Source: Labedella phragmitis (GTDB lineage: Bacteria; Actinomycetota; Actinomycetes; Actinomycetales; Microbacteriaceae). Taken from it: a stretch of DNA of 64,000 nt. A model generated the notes under the pieces. The model had not been told where the DNA came from, ran no database searches, and saw only the letters and a program-made list of their open reading frames with translations. The position numbers were made by a program, and so were the translations under genes. This document shows, piece after piece, positions 34,930-44,679 of the stretch. How positions within the stretch are numbered: position 1 is the first letter of the stretch; each line of letters starts with the position of its first letter. The stretch lies in the NCBI RefSeq assembly GCF_004078635.1, contig NZ_RZNB01000003.1:372001-436000 (forward strand), written 5' to 3'.

Positions 34930-36327
34930 ATGAGTCGGCGTGAACGGAGCATCCTGACCTGGCTGCCCGGTTTCGATCGGCAGGAACGGCGGGTCGAAGC
35001 GCTCACCGACATGCTGCCGATCGTCGACGACCGGCTCGCCGTCCAGATCCTCGACCTGGCCGTGCGAATCGGCGAGACGATGCTCGTGGCGGGAGCGAAT
35101 GCGAGTGCCGTCACGACGACGATCGTGCGCGCCGCGGGCGCGTACGGCCTCCATCCCGTGCACGTCGACGTGACCTACAACTCGATCACCGTCGCGCATC
35201 ACCGCACCGGCGCCGCGCAACCGATCACCCTGCTGCGCGTCGTTCGGGGCTCAGCCCCCGACCATGCGCGGCTCCAGCGCCTCCAGGCGCTGCTCGTCGA
35301 GGTGGGTGAGGGGCTCGACCTGGCGACGGCACGAACGCGGTACCACGAGATCCGCCGCGCGCCGTTCCGCTATCCGCCCGCCGTCGTCATCGCTTCGCAA
35401 GCGCTGCTCGCCGTCGGTGTCGCGGTCATGTTCGGCGGCAACGGGCTCGTCATCGTCCTCGCGTTCATCGCGGCTGGCCTCGCAGCGCTCACCCAATACG
35501 CCCTCGCTCGAGCCCAGGTGCCCTTCTTCTTCAGTCAGGTGGCCGGTGCGTTCGTGCTGACGGTGGTCGCGGCCGTCGCGCCGCTGCTGCGCGAAACAGG
35601 CTGGGACATCGCCGCCGATCTGCGGCCGTCGGTCATCGTCGCGTCCGGCGTGGTCCTCATGCTCGCGGGGCTCACGGTCGTCGGCGCGGCGCAGGACGCC
35701 ATCGACGGCTTCGCCCTCACGGCGACGGGCCGGATCCTCGAGCTCATGACCCACACCCTCGGTGTCGTCCTGGGCATCCTCGCCGGTCTCGAGACCGCGA
35801 GCGCGATGGGACTGGCGATGGTCCCGCCGACGGCGGCCCTCCCCCTCGGTCCTGTCCCGCTCCAGTTCGCCGGTGCTGCCCTCATCGCGATCGCCGTCGC
35901 GGTGTTCAACGGCGCCGGCGGGAGGATCATCGGGATCAGCGCGGCGCTCAGTCTCGTCGCGTGGCTCGTCTACCTCACCGCGTCGCAACTCGGATTGGAG
36001 GGAGCCGCCGCGAGCGGACTCGGCGCCTTCGCCGGCAGCTTCGTCGGCACCCTCGTCGCCTACCGACTCCACGTCCCGAGCGTCGCCATCACGACGGCGG
36101 CGATACTCCCCCTCGTGCCGGGAGCAGCCGTGTTCCGCGGCCTGCTCAGCATCGTGGAGTCCGGCGACAGCGCGGCCATCCTCCTCGCCGGTTTCACGAC
36201 CCTCGCGGGTGCCGCGATCGTCGGCGTGAGCCTCGCCGTCGGTGCGTCGCTCGGCATCTACCTCGGCCAACCCGTCGGAGCCTCCCTGGGCGGGGTCGCC
36301 CGCACCAGGGCGCGGCTGCGGCGCTGA
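34930..36327 (+). CDS. Threonine/serine exporter, ThrE family
   Basis: 465 residues. N-terminal ThrE domain (LDLAVRIGETMLVAGANASAVTTTIVRAAGAYGL, HVDVTYNSITVAHH) followed by about ten hydrophobic segments covering ThrE and ThrE_2 (ILPLVPGAAVFRGLLSIVESGD). In Corynebacterium it exports threonine and serine by proton antiport. ATG 34930 has AGGAG 10 nt upstream; GTG 34912 overlaps that site and is less likely. Confidence 0.88.
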   Translation: MSRRERSILTWLPGFDRQERRVEALTDMLPIVDDRLAVQILDLAVRIGETMLVAGANASAVTTTIVRAAGAYGLHPVHVDVTYNSITVAHHRTGAAQPITLLRVVRGSAPDHARLQRLQALLVEVGEGLDLATARTRYHEIRRAPFRYPPAVVIASQALLAVGVAVMFGGNGLVIVLAFIAAGLAALTQYALARAQVPFFFSQVAGAFVLTVVAAVAPLLRETGWDIAADLRPSVIVASGVVLMLAGLTVVGAAQDAIDGFALTATGRILELMTHTLGVVLGILAGLETASAMGLAMVPPTAALPLGPVPLQFAGAALIAIAVAVFNGAGGRIIGISAALSLVAWLVYLTASQLGLEGAAASGLGAFAGSFVGTLVAYRLHVPSVAITTAAILPLVPGAAVFRGLLSIVESGDSAAILLAGFTTLAGAAIVGVSLAVGASLGIYLGQPVGASLGGVARTRARLRR

Positions 36328-36460
36328 GCCCGCCTCGGGAGCGAGCCGGAGTCTGGCATCGACGCCGGATCCCGAGAACCGAACCACTCCCAAGCGGGTC
36401 GCTCCTGGTGCCGCGGAGCTCGGCTCGCGTCTCCATCTGCGGTCGCGGGTCGGCTCCCGG

Positions 36461-36544
36461 CTCTCGGCTCTCGGCTCTCGACTCTCGACTCTCGACTCTC
36501 GACTCTCGGCTCTCGACTCTCGACTCTCGACTCTCGACTCTCGA
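36461..36544. repeat. Heptamer tandem repeat, 12 copies
   Basis: Twelve consecutive copies of CTCTCGR (84 bp): GG, then A-type units with one G-type unit in the middle (units 1, 2 and 7 are CTCTCGG; the rest CTCTCGA). It lies between converging thrE and dnaB. All frames stay open through it because 7 x 3 = 21 gives a repeating 7-residue peptide. The rest of 36328-36591 holds no gene. A slippage-prone VNTR. Confidence 0.9.
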
Positions 36545-36591
36545 CGTGGCGAGAGTAATCACGAACGAGCTCGGGCCACCGCCATCGGCGC

Positions 36592-37965
36592 CTAGATCGG
36601 TGCCATGTCCGTGAAGCGCGAGAAGTGGCCCTGGAACGCGACCGTGACCGTGTCGGTGGGGCCGTTACGGTGCTTGGCGACGATGAGGTCGGCCTCCCCC
36701 GCCCGAGGGTTCTCCTTCTCGTACGCGCTCTCGCGGTGCAGCAGGATGACCATGTCGGCGTCCTGCTCGATCGACCCGGACTCGCGGAGGTCGGAGATCG
36801 CGGGCTTCTTGTCCGCGCGCTGCTCCGGTCCACGGTTCAGCTGCGAGAGGGCGATGACGGGGACCTGGAGCTCCTTCGCGAGCAGCTTGAGAGCACGCGA
36901 GAACTCCGAGACCTCCTGCTGACGGCTCTCGACGCGCTTGCCCGACGTCATGAGCTGGAGGTAGTCGATGACGACGAGGCGGAGACCCACCTTCTGCTTG
37001 AGCCGGCGGCACTTCGCGCGGATCTCGACGAGAGTCATGTTGGGGCTGTCGTCGATGTAGAGCGGCGCGTCGTTGATCCGGCCGCGGACGGACGCGATCG
37101 TGGTCCAGTCGCGCTGGTCGAGCGTGCCCTTGCGCATGCTCTGGAGCGGCACGGACGCCTCGGCGGACATGAGACGCATCGCGATCTCCGACCGCCCCAT
37201 CTCGAGCGAGAAGAAGATCGCGGGCATGTTGTGCTTGATGGCGGCCGCTCGCGCGAGGTCGAGAGCGAGTGTCGACTTACCGAGCGCCGGTCGCGCGGCG
37301 ATGATGATCATCTGCCCGGGGTGCAGGCCGTTCGTGAGCTGATCGAGTCCCGAGAAGCCGGTGGGGACACCCGTGAACTGGCCGTCACGGCCCTTCGCGG
37401 CCTCGATGTCCTCGATCGCGGCGTCGACCGCGATGTTGAGCGGGACGTAGTCCTCGGTGTTGTCGTTCGCTGCGACCGAATAAATCTCGGCCTGGGCGTT
37501 GTTGACGAGGTCGAGGACCTCGCCCTCCCCCGCATAGCCCATCTGCACGATGCGCGTGCCGGCCTCGACGAGGCGACGGAGCAGCGCGCGCTCGGCGACG
37601 ATCGAGGCGTAGAAGCCGGCATTCGCGGCCGTCGGGACGAGCGAGGTGAGCGTGTGCAGGTAGTCCGCGCCGCCGGCCCGCTGCAGGTCTCCGGTCTTGA
37701 TGAGCTCGTCGGTGACGGCGATGACGTCGGTCGGCTCGCCGTGGGAGTAGAGCGACAGGAGCGCATCGAAGATGATCTCGTGCTTCGGGACGTAGAAGTC
37801 GCCGCCGCGTACGGTCTCGACGACATCGGCGACGGCGTCCTTCGAGAGCATCATGCCGCCGAGCGCCGATTGCTCCGCGAGCATGTCGTGCGGAGGGGTC
37901 CGCTCGTGCTGGCGGGTCTCCTCACCGGGGAACTGGTCGGAGAGCCCCAGATGAGCGATCGACAT
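36592..37965 (-). CDS. dnaB: Replicative DNA helicase
   Basis: 457 residues. N-terminal DnaB domain (PPHDMLAEQSALGGMMLSKDAVADVVE), then RecA-like domain with Walker A ARPALGKST, Walker B LRLVVIDYLQLM and the arginine-finger region SQLNRGPEQRADKKP. No intein, although actinobacterial dnaB genes often carry one. ATG 37965 has GAGGGAG. Unwinds DNA at the fork. Confidence 0.96.
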   Translation of the reverse strand: MSIAHLGLSDQFPGEETRQHERTPPHDMLAEQSALGGMMLSKDAVADVVETVRGGDFYVPKHEIIFDALLSLYSHGEPTDVIAVTDELIKTGDLQRAGGADYLHTLTSLVPTAANAGFYASIVAERALLRRLVEAGTRIVQMGYAGEGEVLDLVNNAQAEIYSVAANDNTEDYVPLNIAVDAAIEDIEAAKGRDGQFTGVPTGFSGLDQLTNGLHPGQMIIIAARPALGKSTLALDLARAAAIKHNMPAIFFSLEMGRSEIAMRLMSAEASVPLQSMRKGTLDQRDWTTIASVRGRINDAPLYIDDSPNMTLVEIRAKCRRLKQKVGLRLVVIDYLQLMTSGKRVESRQQEVSEFSRALKLLAKELQVPVIALSQLNRGPEQRADKKPAISDLRESGSIEQDADMVILLHRESAYEKENPRAGEADLIVAKHRNGPTDTVTVAFQGHFSRFTDMAPI

Positions 37966-38611
37966 TCGTACTCCCTCATTTCGTGGCGGACCCGCATGGT
38001 CGGGACGACGTGCTTCGTGACGACCCACGACGACCGACTCGGACTCGACCGAGGCGTCGTCCATGACGGCGCAGCATCGGGCGTCGGCCCGCGTCATGGT
38101 CCCAGTGAATCGGGTACCTCCGACATCCGGGGGAAGCGAGTACGGCGGTTCCGTTCGGCGTTGCCCCACCCTACGAATGAGGCTCCCTCGGCGACAAATG
38201 GGGCCTGTGGATAACCCTGTGGGAAAAGTGCGCGAAACGCCGCGAAGCTTGTGAACAAAACCTGTGGACAACTGTCGAGTTCATGGTGGAGTTCTCAGCT
38301 TTTCTACGCACTGACCGGGCAATTAGAGTTTCCACCGGCTGTGGGTAAAATCAGCCTCAAGTACTGCTTGAGAGTTTCGATTTGACAAGCAGCCTGTGTA
38401 CAAGTGCGGATCCCGAGCCCCGGTGAAATGCCTGATCGGCGTCGACGAGAGCGAGTGACGCTCACCTTTTACTCGGGCTCGATCCTGCTCGGTCGCACGG
38501 TGTTCCGCCTCGTGACGGGCTGCCGGGAACGCACAAAGGCGGCGACCGGACCAGAGCCCGATCGCCGCCTTGAGACGACGTGAAGCGGCGCTGTGAACGC
38601 CGCTCGACGAC
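37966..38611. promoter_or_regulatory. Long rplI-dnaB intergenic region with DnaA-box cluster
   Basis: 646 nt without a gene. On the minus strand it carries TTATCCACA (38206-38214) and TTGTCCACA (38263-38271), both exact DnaA boxes, plus TTTCCCACA (38218-38226), TTGTTCACA (38250-38258), TTACCCACA (38340-38348) and TTGTACACA (38395-38403), all in one orientation within 198 bp. An AT-richer patch lies at 38296-38340. It could be a DnaA-controlled dnaB promoter, a DnaA-titrating site or an accessory origin element. Confidence 0.75.
38536..38571 (-). terminator. Terminator of the rpsF-ssb-rpsR-rplI operon
   Basis: AAGGCGGCGA (38536-38545) pairs with TCGCCGCCTT (38562-38571) around a 16-nt interior; on the minus strand the second arm ends CCTTTG, a short T-run, 40 nt after the rplI stop. 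Confidence 0.8.
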
Positions 38612-39064
38612 TTACTTGCTCGCGACCACCTGAAGGGTGATCGTCGCCGAGATGTCCTCACGGAGGCGCACAGTGGCCTCGTGGGTTCCGACCGACTTGA
38701 TGGGGGTCGGGATCTCGATCTTGCGACGGTCGATCTCGCCGAGCCCGGCGGCCTTCACGGCCTCCGCGACATCGACGGTCTTGACCGAGCCGAAGAGGCG
38801 CCCCTCGGCACCGGCCTTGACGGCCAGCTTGACGGTGTTCGACTCGAGGCTCGCCTTGAGCGACTGTGCCTCTTCGAGCGTGGCGAGCTCACGAGCGGCA
38901 CGAGCCGCCTTGATCTGCTCGACCTGCTTCGCTCCACCACGGCTCCACGCCACGGCGAAGCCCTGCGGGATGAGGTAGTTACGGGCGTACCCGTTCTTCA
39001 CCTCGACGACATCGCCGGGCGTGCCGAGGCCGGTGACCTCGTGCGTCAGAATCAGTTTCGACAT
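38612..39064 (-). CDS. rplI: 50S ribosomal protein L9
   Basis: 150 residues. N-terminal domain with the L9 signature [22 protein letters not shown], long connecting helix, and C-terminal domain. Typical length. AGGAG before the ATG lies at the end of rpsR. Confidence 0.96.
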   Translation of the reverse strand: MSKLILTHEVTGLGTPGDVVEVKNGYARNYLIPQGFAVAWSRGGAKQVEQIKAARAARELATLEEAQSLKASLESNTVKLAVKAGAEGRLFGSVKTVDVAEAVKAAGLGEIDRRKIEIPTPIKSVGTHEATVRLREDISATITLQVVASK

Positions 39065-39075
39065 GGGGGTGCTCC

Positions 39076-39336
39076 TTAGCGGCCAGATCCGGCGTAGGGA
39101 AGCAGTGCCATCTCGCGCGCGTTCTTGACGGCACGTGCGATGAGGCGCTGCTCCTGAACGGAGACACCGGTGATACGGCGAGCGCGGATCTTCCCGCGCT
39201 CGGAGATGAACTTGCGGAGCGTGGCGACGTCTTTGTAGTCGATGACGCCGACACGGATCGCCTTCGCGGGGGCTGCGTTCTTCGCGCCCTTCCCGCGGGC
39301 GGGCTTGCGGCTCGGGCCGCCAGACTTTCCAGCCAT
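39076..39336 (-). CDS. rpsR: 30S ribosomal protein S18, cysteine-free
   Basis: 86 residues; [50 protein letters not shown] is diagnostic. The N-terminus is rich in Lys/Ala/Gly and lacks the zinc cysteines of C+ S18. Eleven nt separate it from rplI. Confidence 0.96.
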   Translation of the reverse strand: MAGKSGGPSRKPARGKGAKNAAPAKAIRVGVIDYKDVATLRKFISERGKIRARRITGVSVQEQRLIARAVKNAREMALLPYAGSGR

Positions 39337-39406
39337 GTGGGTTTCCTTTACGTATGAAGAGGGTTCTCACCGCTCGAGACGCACAGCGTCGCTGCGGTCA
39401 GGAGGA

Positions 39407-39910
39407 TCAGAAGGGAGTGTCGTCCGAGTAGGAGCCGGGCGTGTTCCAGCCGTCCGCCGCCCCGGAGGTCGACGTGGCGGGAGCGCTCGCGGCCCACGGC
39501 TCGTCGGTCACGGCGGGAGCCCCGCCACGACCGCCACCGCCGGACGACTGCGCGCGGCTCACCTGTGCGGTGGCGTAGCGCAGCGACGGACCGATCTCGT
39601 CGATCTCGAGTTCGATCGACGTGCGCTTCTCGCCTTCCTTCGTCTCGTAGGAACGCTGCTTGAGGCGACCGGTCGCGATGACGCGGCTGCCCTTCGTGAG
39701 CGATCCGGCGACGTGCTCGGCGAATTCGCGCCACACGCTCGCCCGGAGGAAGAGCGCCTCACCGTCCTTCCATTCGCCGGAGGCCCGGTCGAAGGAACGA
39801 GGGGTGGAAGCGATCGTGAAGTTGGCAACCGCGAGCCCGTTCTGCGTGTACCGCAGCTCGGGGTCGGCCGTGAGGTTGCCCACGACGGTGATGATCGTCT
39901 CGCCGGCCAT
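39407..39910 (-). CDS. ssb: Single-stranded DNA-binding protein
   Basis: 167 residues. OB-fold ([48 protein letters not shown]), Gly/Ser/Pro linker and the acidic partner-binding tip DDTPF. Lies between rpsF and rpsR as usual. Confidence 0.96.
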   Translation of the reverse strand: MAGETIITVVGNLTADPELRYTQNGLAVANFTIASTPRSFDRASGEWKDGEALFLRASVWREFAEHVAGSLTKGSRVIATGRLKQRSYETKEGEKRTSIELEIDEIGPSLRYATAQVSRAQSSGGGGRGGAPAVTDEPWAASAPATSTSGAADGWNTPGSYSDDTPF

Positions 39911-39914
39911 CGGA

Positions 39915-40298
39915 CTAGGCGTCCTTCGCGGCAGCCTTGGCGGGGGCCTTGCTGGCGCGAGCGGCCTTGGCCTCTGCGCGCTTCGCCTCGGCGGCGACGA
40001 GAGCGAAGCCCTCTTCCGCACGCAGCACCTTGGTGCGCATGACGGCTTCCGAGAGCTTCAGCTGGCGGTCGAGCTCGTCGGTCGCTGCGGAGTTCGCCGT
40101 GAAGTTGACGACGGCGTAGATGCCCTCGGTCTTCTTGTTGATCTCGTAGGCGAGGCGACGACGGCCCCAGATGTCGATGTTGTCGATCGTTCCACCATCG
40201 TTGCGGATGACATTGAGGAACTTGTCGAGACTCGGAGCGACGGTGCGCTCGTCGATCTCGGGGTCGAGGATGACCATGAGTTCGTACTGATGCGTCAC
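39915..40298 (-). CDS. rpsF: 30S ribosomal protein S6
   Basis: 127 residues: [25 protein letters not shown] and [22 protein letters not shown] identify S6; an Ala/Lys-rich tail ([17 protein letters not shown]) extends it by about 25 residues. GTG 40298 behind GGAGGTGGG is the right start, although the frame stays open upstream for hundreds of codons. Confidence 0.95.
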   Translation of the reverse strand: MTHQYELMVILDPEIDERTVAPSLDKFLNVIRNDGGTIDNIDIWGRRRLAYEINKKTEGIYAVVNFTANSAATDELDRQLKLSEAVMRTKVLRAEEGFALVAAEAKRAEAKAARASKAPAKAAAKDA

Positions 40299-40699
40299 TA
40301 ACCCACCTCCTTCGGACTTGAACGGCTGCAGACGGTCTGCAACAGGAGGGTAATCAGCATCGTTGCGACGCGGGAAACGGATCGGATCCACGCGGGCAAC
40401 CTGCCCATCGTACCGGACATCGGGCGGAACCGCCATGTCGAGGGCGGGAGGTGCGGGGCGTGACGCCCGGGCCGTCGCGGCCCGTGAGGCGGAAAGTCCG
40501 ACGGCCGTCGGCGCGGCAGGGCTGATGGAGTCGATCATGGCTGTCCCTTCGTGATCGCCGGATGGAGGCGAGAGGTCCATGATCGGTGCGCCGACGGGGC
40601 GGCACAGCCCCGGATCGGTACGCGTGCGACCCCGCGCCGGTCCGATCCTGTGGACGACGGGTGGACGGCGCAGCGACATGCCCGACGGGAGAGGAACCG
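40299..40699. other. rpsF promoter region with palindrome and possible permease remnant
   Basis: 401 nt. TGCAGAC-G-GTCTGCA (40327-40341) is a perfect 15-bp palindrome just before the rpsF ribosome site. Farther up, ATG 40538 behind AAGGGACAG opens a reading ([20 protein letters not shown]) with the Ala/Ser/Arg-rich look of an ABC-permease N-terminus; it runs in frame into rpsF. It may be the stump of permease genes once following the binding-protein gene. Low certainty. Confidence 0.35.
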
Positions 40700-42022
40700 T
40701 CAGCCGGTGATCGCGGTGTTCGCGGCGTCCTCGGCCTGTCTCAACCCGGTTTCGACCGGGAGGACACCGAGGAAGACGTCGCGGAGGATCGGGTCGTACT
40801 GCTCGAACGCCTTCGCGAAGTCGGGTCCCGTCGGGGCCGGGATCGTGTCCTCGCCGACCTCGAAGAACGGGTCGATGTCGACGCCCTGCTCGTCCCAGTA
40901 GTCGAAGAAGGTGCTCTGCGCGTCGGTCACACCGGGGACCACCGCACCCGAGCGGCCGAGGGGCTCGGCGCCGTCCTCGGAACCGAGCCACTCGAGGACC
41001 TCGGCGATCGCGTCCTGCTTCTCGGATGCCGCGTTCCCCGCCACGACCACACCGTTCGTCACCGAGACGCGCCCGGCCGGGCCGGCCGGCATCGGGACGA
41101 CGCCCCACTCGAAGTCGGCGCCCTCCTCGATGTTCTTGAGGTTGTAGACGCCCGACTGGAACATCGCCATCCGACCCTCGATGAACGCGTCGCGGCTGAA
41201 GTCGCCGTTCTCGTTGGTCTCCTCGGGCTTCGGAGCGACATTGTCGTTCCGGATCTTCGAGACCACATAGGTGATCGCTTCGGCCGACTCCGTGTCGTCG
41301 AAGGTGAACTGGTCGCCATCCTGGAAGGTTCCGCCGTTCGACCCGATGTAGGGCAGGAGGACGGCCTGGAGGTCGTAGGCGAGATTGGTGCCGAATTGGC
41401 TGACCGCGTTCGGGTCGAACCCCTCGCTCCCCGCCGCTCGACCGGACGAGTCGCGCGTGAGGGTCCGCGCCGCTTGCGTGAAGGTGTCCTGCTCCGGATC
41501 GGGTGACCACGTGAGGTCCTCGATGTCCGTCGGTGTGAGTCCCGCCGCCTCGAGCAGGGTTGCGTTGTAGTAGACGGCCACTCCGCCGTCGTACAGCTGC
41601 GGGACGCCCCAGAGCGTCTCGTCGCGCGTGAACTGGTCGACGACGCTCCGCTCCCACGCGTCCTTCGCGGTCTCGCCCAGGACCGAGTCGATGTCGACGA
41701 GGCTGCCGGAGTCCGCGTACGCGCCGTAGTAGGAGTTGTTGACCCAGAAGAGGTCGTCCATCGTCTGTTCCGCGACGTCGGTGCGGAGGCTCGTCCAGTA
41801 GTCGCTCCACTCGACGACGTTCACCTGGACGTCGATGTCCGGGTGCTCCTCCTCGAACGCGTCGAACGAGTCCTCGTACGCGTCGGCGACCGTTTGATCC
41901 CACAGCCGGAAGGTCACGGTCGTCGGGTCGGCGGAGTCCGACTGCGGTTCCGGCGCGCACCCCGCGAGCGCGAGGGAAGCGACGGCGGAGAGGGCGACGA
42001 GGCGGGCGATGCGGTGCTTCAT
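40700..42022 (-). CDS. Sugar ABC transporter substrate-binding lipoprotein, orphan
   Basis: 440 residues. Lipobox [10 protein letters not shown], then a family 1 extracellular solute-binding fold ([86 protein letters not shown]). No permease or ATPase gene accompanies it; it stands alone between pcnA and rpsF. It may use permeases encoded elsewhere or be a leftover. The sugar is unknown. Confidence 0.87.
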   Translation of the reverse strand: MKHRIARLVALSAVASLALAGCAPEPQSDSADPTTVTFRLWDQTVADAYEDSFDAFEEEHPDIDVQVNVVEWSDYWTSLRTDVAEQTMDDLFWVNNSYYGAYADSGSLVDIDSVLGETAKDAWERSVVDQFTRDETLWGVPQLYDGGVAVYYNATLLEAAGLTPTDIEDLTWSPDPEQDTFTQAARTLTRDSSGRAAGSEGFDPNAVSQFGTNLAYDLQAVLLPYIGSNGGTFQDGDQFTFDDTESAEAITYVVSKIRNDNVAPKPEETNENGDFSRDAFIEGRMAMFQSGVYNLKNIEEGADFEWGVVPMPAGPAGRVSVTNGVVVAGNAASEKQDAIAEVLEWLGSEDGAEPLGRSGAVVPGVTDAQSTFFDYWDEQGVDIDPFFEVGEDTIPAPTGPDFAKAFEQYDPILRDVFLGVLPVETGLRQAEDAANTAITG

Positions 42023-42315
42023 GGGTGTGTCCTTCGGCTTCTCGGTCCGATGTCGCCGCGGGCTCCGCGACGGGATCGGGCGGCACCGGCCCCTGAATCG
42101 ACCGGTTCCGACGGGCGGAGTGCCACGGCTGTCGTGGTCTCGGGTTCCGCCTCACACGGCCGTCCGCTCTCCGCTGCGGTGGGACGGCCACAGGAAAGGA
42201 TACGCCCGCGAGCCGATTCGGCCCAGTGAGAGCCCCTCACCTCCGACGGGGTTGCGACCGCCGCGCCACGTCGGGCAGTGGCGCTCATCAGGTCAGAAGC
42301 GGTCGACGGCGCTCC
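42023..42315. promoter_or_regulatory. Upstream region of the orphan binding-protein gene
   Basis: 293 nt. A -10-like TATCCT is readable on the minus strand near 42200 (revcomp of AGGATA), 175 nt before the start, so the 5' UTR may be long. No clear operator is seen. Confidence 0.3.
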
Positions 42316-43749
42316 TCACACGTTCCCGGAACGCTCCGCCCACCATGCGGTGAGGCGTCGCTCCGCTTCCTCCGATCCGAGGGGCCCCTCGTCGAGCCGC
42401 AGCTCGAGCAGGAAGCGGTACGCCTCTCCGACGACGCGACCGGGCGGCACCCCGAGGACCTCCTGGATGCGGTTGCCGTCGAGCTCCGGCCGCACGGCGT
42501 CGATCTCCTCCTGCTCTCGGAGCACCGCGATCCGCTCCTCGAGGTCGTCGTAGGCGAAGCCCAGCCGATCGGCCTTCCGGCGATTGCGCGTCGTGACGTC
42601 GGCGCGCGTCAGCATGTGCAGGCGTTCGAGCAGGGGTCCCGCGTCGCGGACGTACCGACGGACGGCCGAGTCACTCCACGCCGCCTCCGTGTACCCGAAG
42701 AATCGCAAGTGCAGTTCGACGAGGCGAGCGACGTCGCGGATGGTGTCGCTGTCGTAGCGGAGCGCCGTGAGCCGCTTCTTCGCGAGCTTCGCCCCCACGA
42801 CGTCGTGGTGGTAGAAGGTCACTCCCCCGGCCTCCGTCCGCTTCGTCGCGGGCTTGCCGATGTCGTGGAGGAGCGCCGCGAGGCGCAGGACGACATCGGG
42901 GGCCTCCCCGGGGTGGCGCTGCTTCTCGTATCCGATCGCCTGATCGAGCACCGTGAGGGAGTGCTCGTAGACGTCCTTGTGATGGTGATGCTCGTCGATC
43001 TCGAGCCGCAACGCCGGGATCTCGGGCAGGAAGCGCTCCGCGAGCCCCGTGTCGACGAGGAGGCGCAGTCCCTCGCGAGGAGCGTCGGTGGAGAGCAGCT
43101 TCGTGAGCTCCGCCTGAATGCGTTCGGCGCTCACGATGTCGAGGGTGGAGGCGCGGTCCCGCATGGCTTCGCGCACGTCCGGGTGCACGGAGAAGTCGAG
43201 TTGTCCGGCGAACCGCGCTGCCCTGAGCATGCGGAGGGGGTCGTCGCCGAAGCTGACCTCCGGCTCGATCGGCGTGCGAAGGACGCGGGCGACGAGGTCC
43301 TCGACGCCGCCGGAGGGATCCACGAGGGCGACGTCGGGCACGCGCAGCGCCATGGCGTTGACGGTGAAGTCGCGGCGCACCAGATCGCCCTCGAGCGAGT
43401 CGCCGAAGGCGACGACGGGCTTGCGCGTCGTGCCGTCGTACTCGTCGGCCCGGTAGGTCGTGATCTCCACGGTGTCGTCGCCGACGCGGGCACCGATCGT
43501 GCCGAACTCGCGGCCGATGTCCCACTGAGCGGCGGAGATCGGTGTGACGATCCGCAGGATCTCGTCGGGGCGGGCGTCCGTCGTGAAGTCGAGGTCGTTC
43601 GTGCCCCGATCGAGCATGGCGTCGCGGACGGGACCACCCACGAGAGCGAGTTCATGACCGGCGGCGCGGAAGGCCTCGGCCACCGCCACGACCGTCGGGA
43701 GTTCGGCGAGGGTCTGCAGGCGCACGAGGGCCTCGGCCATTTTCACCAT
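42316..43749 (-). CDS. CCA tRNA nucleotidyltransferase
   Basis: 477 residues. Nucleotidyltransferase core: LVGGPVRDAML, the catalytic DLDFTTDA, RRDFTVNAMAL, RAARFAGQL; then an HD domain (YEHSLTVLDQAI, LRLAALLHDIGKPAT) as in the actinobacterial PcnA/Cca group. It adds or repairs the 3' CCA of tRNA. ATG 43749 follows -10 TACGAT by 7 nt; the earlier ATG would overlap that box, so the message looks leaderless. Confidence 0.94.
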   Translation of the reverse strand: MVKMAEALVRLQTLAELPTVVAVAEAFRAAGHELALVGGPVRDAMLDRGTNDLDFTTDARPDEILRIVTPISAAQWDIGREFGTIGARVGDDTVEITTYRADEYDGTTRKPVVAFGDSLEGDLVRRDFTVNAMALRVPDVALVDPSGGVEDLVARVLRTPIEPEVSFGDDPLRMLRAARFAGQLDFSVHPDVREAMRDRASTLDIVSAERIQAELTKLLSTDAPREGLRLLVDTGLAERFLPEIPALRLEIDEHHHHKDVYEHSLTVLDQAIGYEKQRHPGEAPDVVLRLAALLHDIGKPATKRTEAGGVTFYHHDVVGAKLAKKRLTALRYDSDTIRDVARLVELHLRFFGYTEAAWSDSAVRRYVRDAGPLLERLHMLTRADVTTRNRRKADRLGFAYDDLEERIAVLREQEEIDAVRPELDGNRIQEVLGVPPGRVVGEAYRFLLELRLDEGPLGSEEAERRLTAWWAERSGNV

Positions 43750-43756
43750 GCGGACC

Positions 43757-43762
43757 ATCGTA
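43757..43762 (-). promoter_or_regulatory. -10 box of the CCA transferase gene
   Basis: TACGAT on the minus strand, 7-nt spacer GGTCCGC, then ATG. A leaderless promoter. Confidence 0.6.
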
Positions 43763-43821
43763 TCGGTGGCCGCCGTCGCGCCGATGCGAGCCGTTCGCCG
43801 CTGTCGCTGGCCGACTGTCGC

Positions 43822-44679
43822 CTACTGCTCGCGACCGTCCTCACCGTTCGCGGACCTGGCGTAGCGGTCGGCGAAGTCGGCGACGTCGTCGTTGTACTCG
43901 GTGTTCGGGTTGTAGGAGCGGACGGCCGCGACCCAGTCGGTCGCGGTCGAGAGGTCGCGTTCGTGAGCGCACAGGTAGCGCCCCGCGGTGAGCACGGCGT
44001 CGTCGATCTGCTGCGCGTCCGCGACACCGTCGGCGTTGCCGTCCGCTCCGACGAGCGCCCACGTCGACGGGATGAACTGCATCGGACCGACGGCGCGGTC
44101 CCAGCGGGTGTCGCCGTCGAGAGCGCCGCCGTCCGTGTCGTCGACCGCGAGCACACCGTCGCCGTCGAGGGCGATGCCCACGATGGCCGGCGACGAGCGC
44201 CCGTCGTCGTCGAGCACGGAGTCGAAGATGGTCGCGTGCACTGTTTCGACACGCCCCACCGCCGCGAGCGTCGTCCATTCGAGGTGACAGCCCGGCTGCT
44301 CGTCGGCGAGCCGCAGGGCGGCCCCGGCGTACGCGGAGAGCGGACGGATCGGGATGCCGGTCCTCCCCGCGATCACGGCGACCCAGTCGGGATCGGCGAG
44401 CGACGAGATCGAGCGGTCGGCCGGCATGGGCACGGCGTCGATGCGACTCGACTCGACGATCGGGTCGGTCATACCGGGGACGGCGTCCGCCCTCGGTGGA
44501 GTGGAACCCGCACCGAGCGCGAGGGCGACGAGCGATCCGACGACACCGATGGCGAGCACCGCGGCGACGACGGTGGTGACGATGAGTCCGCCGGATCCCG
44601 ACCGACGCCGTCCCGACCGACGCCGTCCCGATCGACGACGGCGCGGCCCGCGCCGGACGTTCGGACGAGGAGCGCTCAC
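43822..44679 (-). CDS. Membrane-anchored lytic murein transglycosylase
   Basis: 285 residues. A very basic N-terminus with three RRRSG repeats (three 15-bp DNA repeats, 44596-44640), one membrane helix (LIVTTVVAAVLAIGVVGSLVALALG, about 33-57), then an SLT/MltB-like catalytic domain: probable catalytic Glu in AAVGRVETVHATIF, GPMQFIPSTWALVGADGNADGVADAQQIDDAVLTAGRYLC and VRSYNPNTEY. It cleaves peptidoglycan glycan chains outside the membrane. Confidence 0.85.
   Translation of the reverse strand: MSAPRPNVRRGPRRRRSGRRRSGRRRSGSGGLIVTTVVAAVLAIGVVGSLVALALGAGSTPPRADAVPGMTDPIVESSRIDAVPMPADRSISSLADPDWVAVIAGRTGIPIRPLSAYAGAALRLADEQPGCHLEWTTLAAVGRVETVHATIFDSVLDDDGRSSPAIVGIALDGDGVLAVDDTDGGALDGDTRWDRAVGPMQFIPSTWALVGADGNADGVADAQQIDDAVLTAGRYLCAHERDLSTATDWVAAVRSYNPNTEYNDDVADFADRYARSANGEDGREQ

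Noticed and set aside
36461-36544. Heptamer array as a CRISPR
   Set aside because: No spacers; units are contiguous 7-mers.
38206-38403. Calling this region oriC
   Set aside because: dnaA, dnaN, rpmH and rnpA are not in the window; only the box cluster is seen.
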